Position numbers and translations under genes: made by a program
Origin: Hyaloperonospora brassicae
Lineage: Eukaryota; Oomycota; Peronosporomycetes; Peronosporales; Peronosporaceae
Length of the DNA stretch: 64,000 nt
Assembly: GCA_947650285.1 (NCBI GenBank)
Contig: CANTFL010001427.1
Coordinates: 112,422-176,421 of the forward strand
Reading direction: 5' to 3'
In this document: piece after piece, positions 59,663 to 64,000 of the stretch
Layout: each line of letters opens with the position of its first letter
How positions within the stretch are numbered: position 1 is the first letter of the stretch
The notes under the pieces: generated by a model
Seen by the model: only the letters and a program-made list of their open reading frames with translations
Told to the model about the DNA's origin: nothing
Databases searched by the model: none

Positions 59663-60189
59663 TGTAGCGGAGCTACACAGCTCCTTAAGCCAGAGGAAGG
59701 CTTAACGCTCTTACGAGCAACTTTGGTTCTACGAACCCGACTCAGAGAGTCAACAGCTCAGAAAGCTAGGGTTTTAGTTCGGAGAACCCGACTCATATAG
59801 TCAACAAGCTTCGAGAGCTTACGGTCCCCGTTCCTAAGGGACCAAACAATTCAAAAGAATCACAGCACAGAGTGCTCAGGATCAGCTACCTTCACAGGTA
59901 TTGCTAGCTCCTACCAATCAAAGACGCCTCGTAAGGCACGTGTCTTTCACTGATCAAAAGGGGAACTGAATTTTATTTCCTCTTTTAACCTAAAAGAACA
60001 CCTTAGAACAACGTATTTAACCTGTTCTAAATAAAACCTCTTAAAAGATCTCTTAATCAATTGATGACAGACATCAGTCTTCAACAATTGATACACCTAC
60101 TGTGTTCGAATATCACTTTGCAGAGGACCCCATCTTGTGTGTGCACCACACCTATCGTCGAATATCAGTCGACGTGTAACCCCGTTACA
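59663..60189 (-). repeat. 5' LTR of E1
   Basis: 527 bp. Shares the E2 5' LTR variants at the GAAGGCTT, ACGAGCAA, GGCACGTG and CACCTACTGTG sites, plus private changes near 60110-60130 (GTTCGAATATCACTTTGCAG). Confidence 0.93.
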
Positions 60190-60290
60190 TGATCCACCCG
60201 CCGAACCTCGTGCCTAGACCGGGTACCGTCGTAGCCATCGTATGGTCCTTTTCTCACACCATTCTACAATCCACTTTTCGATATCTGCAC
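60190..60290 (-). repeat. Right terminal repeat of element C (part 2)
   Basis: Continues the repeat interrupted at 44859. Similar to about 33220-33320; the boundary is approximate. Confidence 0.5.
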
Positions 60291-61239
60291 CTCACATATA
60301 TCTGCAACGCCCATCGGAGGACTACCGGAAACAATCAATAAAGCCCACGGAGTTAGTTTACGATCCGTATGATGCGCTACCGCCCTGGGAGATATCGGGA
60401 CGCGAAAAGTGTATCTGGTAGGCCCGTCCTCTAAATTTGAGTCGGCCAGATCACAAGGCCAATTTCTTCCATATTTCCGCATTGTCATTTTTGTTCTACT
60501 TCCGTCCCGGAGCCAGGGGTTGTCTGCCCGCTGATATGTAGGCCAAAACCTCTCGTTTCAGGGGACGGGTCAAACATCCCCAACTGTAAGACTACCTGTC
60601 CCCAAGTCTATCCTCAGCTACACAAAGACATATAATCAGTTTTTTTTGGGTCGTAATTTGTGCTCGTCTTGACAGATGGCAAAACGACAGCGGTACATAG
60701 CCTTGCGTCTTGCGATCAATACAAATATATGTATGTTAACATACATGAATATGCATATATAAAGGCTCCCCACACACACCAGTGCTAAACGTTACGTCTT
60801 AGCGTTTGGAAACAAACACCAAGAAATACGAGCTTAACTACGGCACTGACGTGAGACAAGTTCGATCCAAGGTGCTGCACTGACGTAAGACAAGTACGAG
60901 CCAAGGGGTTACATAAATGTAATACAGGTTCGATCCAAGGTGCAGCACTGACGACATTCAGGTTTGAGCTGGGTACGTGCTGCAAAGCTTACTCTTTACC
61001 TTCATTCGATCCTATCGCGACTTATATATCTACTGGATTCAGATTTCTGGATGGATGTTCGTCAGCAAGACAAAGACAGCTCGAATACGTATCTTCAGCA
61101 TTCCGAGGTTGATGGCAACTTGCGGCCTGACGTGTCGGATGTATGTAGAAAGTCGATACTATGTGTGGCCACTACTGGACCGAAGGACAGATGCGATTCT
61201 GAAGGGCACGACAGAAAATGAAGTCAGAGTCAAAATTTA
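60291..61239. other. Spacer before the MULE pseudogene
   Basis: Nothing recognised as coding. Contains an AT-rich palindromic patch at about 60724-60766 (TATGTATGTTAACATACATG) and the short tandem repeat listed next. The left terminal inverted repeat of the MULE may lie here but could not be identified. Confidence 0.4.
60841..60965. repeat. 34-bp tandem repeat, about four imperfect copies
   Basis: Units containing GCACTGACGTGAGACAAG and TTCGATCCAAGGTGC repeat with a period of about 34 bp; the third unit is diverged. Confidence 0.75.
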
Positions 61240-63751
61240 TTGCACGTTGCTCATGGTAATGACAGCTATTTCGAGTCTAACTATTTGGAGAGTGAAGTGC
61301 AATACTTTTTCGACTCCGATCAAGCGATTATTGCAGATACACCTAATATAGCTGGTATGGACTCAGAGAGGAAAGCTTGCCGGTCACGTTAATATCCCAT
61401 GAATCGCCTCTTACACAGCTAGAAAGAGTAGCCGACAAGCTACACGGCCATTTTGATGGACAGACTTTTTTAAGTCTCGAGGCTGCTTTTATAGCTCTTT
61501 TCGACGAATGTGGTAATAGAGGCTTCTTGCCAAAGATTAAACGGCGACATAAACAGAACAGAGCGGCGAATGAATCCAGCACCCGGACAGGAAAGCTGTT
61601 TCGAAAGACTTGGTATATCATCTGTGCCAACGCTGGATCCGGCAGCAAGGACCACGTCATTGAAAGAAACACCCGGAGTCATTTAACAGGTTGCAAATGG
61701 TCTTGTCGTATCGACCTGTGTGGTCGCTTACCAGATTACCGTGCATGGACTGCAAAATCACCCCCCAGCAGATAATATATGCCATTATCTCAGTGCTCGT
61801 CATGCACCCAAGGAACAGAACGCTTTTGTTATGAATTTAGCTAAAGCTCGGACAAGTACCCCATCGATACTACATAATCTCGGGGCCAAGAATAATGGAG
61901 AGTGCAGACTAATAGCAAGGGACATCATGAATATGCATCAAAAGTATCGTCAAAAGCAGAGAGGTGGAATCCCTGAAATCGAGGCTCTAATTCGATATCT
62001 CCAGGATGATGGCGCTTTTTTCAGGACAAAAGTTTCGTTGGAGTCTCATATTACTCACTTGCTTGTGATTCCAAATAGCATCCCTCAGCTGTTTTTCGAA
62101 GAACGCCGCACCGACGTGGTGCAAATTGACGAAATATACCGAACGAACAAATATGGAGCAGGTATGCTTCATGTGATTTCATCAACTAGTACAAATATTT
62201 TGTACACATTGGCATTTGGTTTTTTACAGAGCGCTAGACAAGTGGACTTGACATGTATACTTAATACTCTTTTTGAACAGCGCATTATAATTAACCCCGG
62301 TTTAATTATTACTGATACTAATCTGGCCTTGATGAATGCCATTGGTGCAGTTTTTCCCCAAGCCCACCACCAGCTTTGTTTTTGGCACATTCAAATCAAT
62401 ATCAAGCCCGCCACCAGAGAGATTTTTCTTCAATAGAGGTAGAGGGGGGGGGCATCCATTGGACGTTTCCTGTGTTTTTAAGATGTGTTCGCGTTTAGTC
62501 TTGCATGTAAAACATCAAGATCAATTTGAAGAAGCGTGGATTGATATGAAACGGCATATTCCGAGAGTGTGTCATGAGTACATTGAACAAAGCTGGATTA
62601 TACCCTACAAAGATAAGTTTTGTGCTGCTTGGCTGGTGGTAGTGGAGCATTTTGGACAGATTTCCTCATCCAAAGTTGAAAGTGCACACGGCATTTAAAA
62701 AGACATTGGGAACTTCACAAATGGGTTTTTCTCCGTTTATCCTTGCATAAAGCTTATCTGCAAAAAACAACAAGATAACATCATGCTTGCTAGATCGCGG
62801 GACAAAGCATTTCTTTTCACTGTGCGAGAGCATATGTTTGTGGTTATTTACAGGAAGGTATCTGCCTACGCGATCGGCATCATGTCGAAGCAGCTCCGCC
62901 TCGCCAAGACAGTACGATTGTTACCTCTTGAGCGTGATGTTCAAGATTGCACCGACTTTTGTATGAGCAACTTTGGTCTTCCTTGTCAGCATGATTTTCT
63001 CCGCATTTTAAATACCGATGGATCATATGCTAGGTTGAATCCTGCCAAAATCCATGCCCATTGGTTTCTCGACAAAGCTTTTTGTGCCTGTGAGTAATAT
63101 GTCGGATGCAAGAATTAAAGAACCTGTCACAAAACGAAAAAATCATTCGACCAGGATCTTGACAGCCGAAGAAAGAAGCAACAAGCGACAAACTCGATGC
63201 AGTGTATGTCGTGAGTACGGCCATAACAAATCCCGCTGCGCTCAACGAATTATTGCCGCAAACAATCATGCACGGCAACAAGCTTCACAGGTAGGTGGTA
63301 TTGGCATAATTACGTACTTGTCTAATTAATATGTACCCATGATGTACAATAGGCCACTCAAGTCCTACCTTTTAACGCCAGTCATGATGGAATTCTGCCA
63401 GAGGTGTCGAGTGTCATTGATTCTATGTCGCGTACTGGACAAGTGTATTAATCAGCAGCTATAATAAGCGATAAAGCATTGTTTCAAGTGTGTGAAGGAC
63501 AAGGCCAGTCATATTCACCATTTGAATATGATCCGAGGAGAGAAACCGCCCCGAGAAGACAATGCTACAGTCAGTTGAATCGTGGACAGACTCCGCCTCT
63601 ACTGGTAAATCACCGACATGTCACGGGGCAGGATACTATGGGCTACCAGGAAGTATCAAATCAAGAGCGGCATCTTCATTTTCCAAGTGATTGCCCCGCA
63701 CCCGATCAAGTACATGTTCAATATCCTTCCGGTCACTCCAAATACGAGTAA
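61240..63751 (+). pseudogene. Mutator-like (MULE/FAR1-type) transposase, broken
   Basis: Ordered fragments in shifting frames: an acidic N-terminus (about 61240-61365), a FAR1-like DNA-binding region (FLSLEAAFIALFDECGNRGF to HLTGCKWSCRID, about 61455-61720), then the MULE catalytic core. First Asp is in VVQIDEIYRTNKYG (about 62120) and second in IITDTNLALMNAIG, followed by CFWHI (about 62305-62396). Glu is in SSKVESAHG (about 62665-62695). A SWIM-like finger follows (CTDFCMSNFGLPCQH, about 62948-62992), then a CCHC knuckle (CSVCREYGHNKSRC, 63199-63240). Breaks lie at about 61740, 62410-62450 (near a G8 run), a TAA at 62696-62698, and about 63080. The 63479-63751 frame may be the C-terminus. 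Confidence 0.82.
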
Positions 63752-64000
63752 GCTCACGGATATCGGCTATATTAGAAGAGAACCTCCATAACTTTGAGAC
63801 TAGCACTTGTATGATGGGTGCTTATCAAATGAGGTGGTAATGGTGGTGCTACTTTTAAGTTCCATGGCAATGATCGGCACACCCCACCGCTTCACTTTAA
63901 CACACTAAATCCATACATGTTGTTCTTGCTTACATCACGGTCGTCAACGTTGACATCTACTTAAAAAATGCTAACAGTTTAACAATGAATGCTTTGGCAT
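63752..64000. other. Right edge, nothing recognised
   Basis: AT-rich sequence. The right end of the MULE may lie here or beyond the window. Confidence 0.4.

Larger units (their letters stand above)
44860..60189 (-). mobile_element. Outer family E Ty3/gypsy element E1 (interrupted)
   Basis: Minus-strand element with 3' LTR 44860-45333, antisense-ORF region 45334-46256, then (after the E2 insertion) internal region 53951-59662 and 5' LTR 59663-60189. A perfect 5-bp target duplication TGATC flanks the whole (44855-44859, 60190-60194), proving that both parts belong to one insertion. gag and pol carry the same stops and frameshift as E2. Confidence 0.93.
32320..60290 (-). mobile_element. Ancient Ty3/gypsy relic, element C, split by E1
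   Basis: Diverged direct repeats lie at 32320-33300 and at 44320-44859 continuing across E1 at 60190-60290. Between them, on the reverse strand, are decayed gag-like, protease (38236-38472), RT (36862-37245), integrase (34359-35307) and integrase tail (34001-34246) segments in normal order. The outer insertion E1 sits inside the right repeat; removing E1 restores similarity to the left repeat. AT-rich, no intact gene. Element boundaries are approximate. Confidence 0.7.

Noticed and set aside
44860..60189. The large inverted repeat as a single foldback DNA transposon or an inverted segmental duplication
   Set aside because: Two different 5-bp target duplications at the E1 and E2 boundaries and complete LTR-internal-LTR order show two retrotransposon insertions, one inside the other.
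1..64000. CRISPR array, prophage, plasmid or bacterial operon
   Set aside because: No regularly spaced direct repeats, no bacterial gene organisation; introns and LTR retrotransposons show a eukaryotic genome.
1..64000. RxLR or Crinkler effector genes
   Set aside because: No frame combines a signal peptide with an RxLR-EER or LxLFLAK motif.

Overview
The window looks like a repeat-dense stretch of an oomycete genome (Peronosporales-like; inferred, since no species marker is present). The evidence is a START-type lipid-transfer protein fused to a degenerate FYVE finger, compact GC-rich host genes with short GT-AG introns, and Ty3/gypsy chromoviruses. Only three host genes are convincing, all between 3.9 and 9.1 kb: a START/FYVE-related protein (-), an MFS transporter (-, two exons) and an SGNH esterase of the isoamyl-acetate-hydrolysing type (+, two exons). 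The last two are divergent and share a promoter interval of about 350 bp. I found no RxLR or Crinkler-like effector, rRNA, tRNA gene or CRISPR array.

The rest is transposon-derived. Family A (Ty3/gypsy, LTR about 390-440 bp) is present as A0 (1-2339, -, cut by the window edge), A1 (12925-20909, +, full length, TSD GTGAC), A2 (about 23225-29690, -, degenerate) and three lone LTRs (9744, 12183, 21881). Family E (Ty3/gypsy, LTR about 527 bp) is present as a solo LTR (10529, TSD AAAGG), a decayed LTR (about 22640) and two near-identical elements in opposite orientation. E1 (44860-60189, -, TSD TGATC) was split by E2 (46257-53950, +, TSD ACCTC/ATCTC). E1 itself sits inside the right-hand repeat of a very old minus-strand gypsy relic (C, about 32320-60290), giving three nested layers. 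A Ty1/copia relic (31040-32060, -), a SINE-like insert with a 20-bp target duplication (9443-9680) and a broken Mutator-like transposase (61240-63750) complete the inventory.

The strongest unexplained signals are these. (1) Family A sequence, coding and non-coding, is an almost unbroken chain of short perfect or near-perfect inverted repeats (stems about 7-13 bp, loops about 0-13 nt), far denser than in family E or the host genes by eye. (2) Both gypsy families carry a long ORF antisense to the 3' end of the element, overlapping the chromodomain; in A1 it is intact (533 codons) although the sense pol is broken. (3) Both E copies share the same stops, the same frameshift and a Glu-to-Lys change at the integrase catalytic position, and their internal regions are more alike than the two LTRs of either element, which suggests arm-to-arm conversion across a large palindrome. 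(4) A2 is a patchwork in which two tracts are almost identical to A1 inside otherwise decayed sequence.
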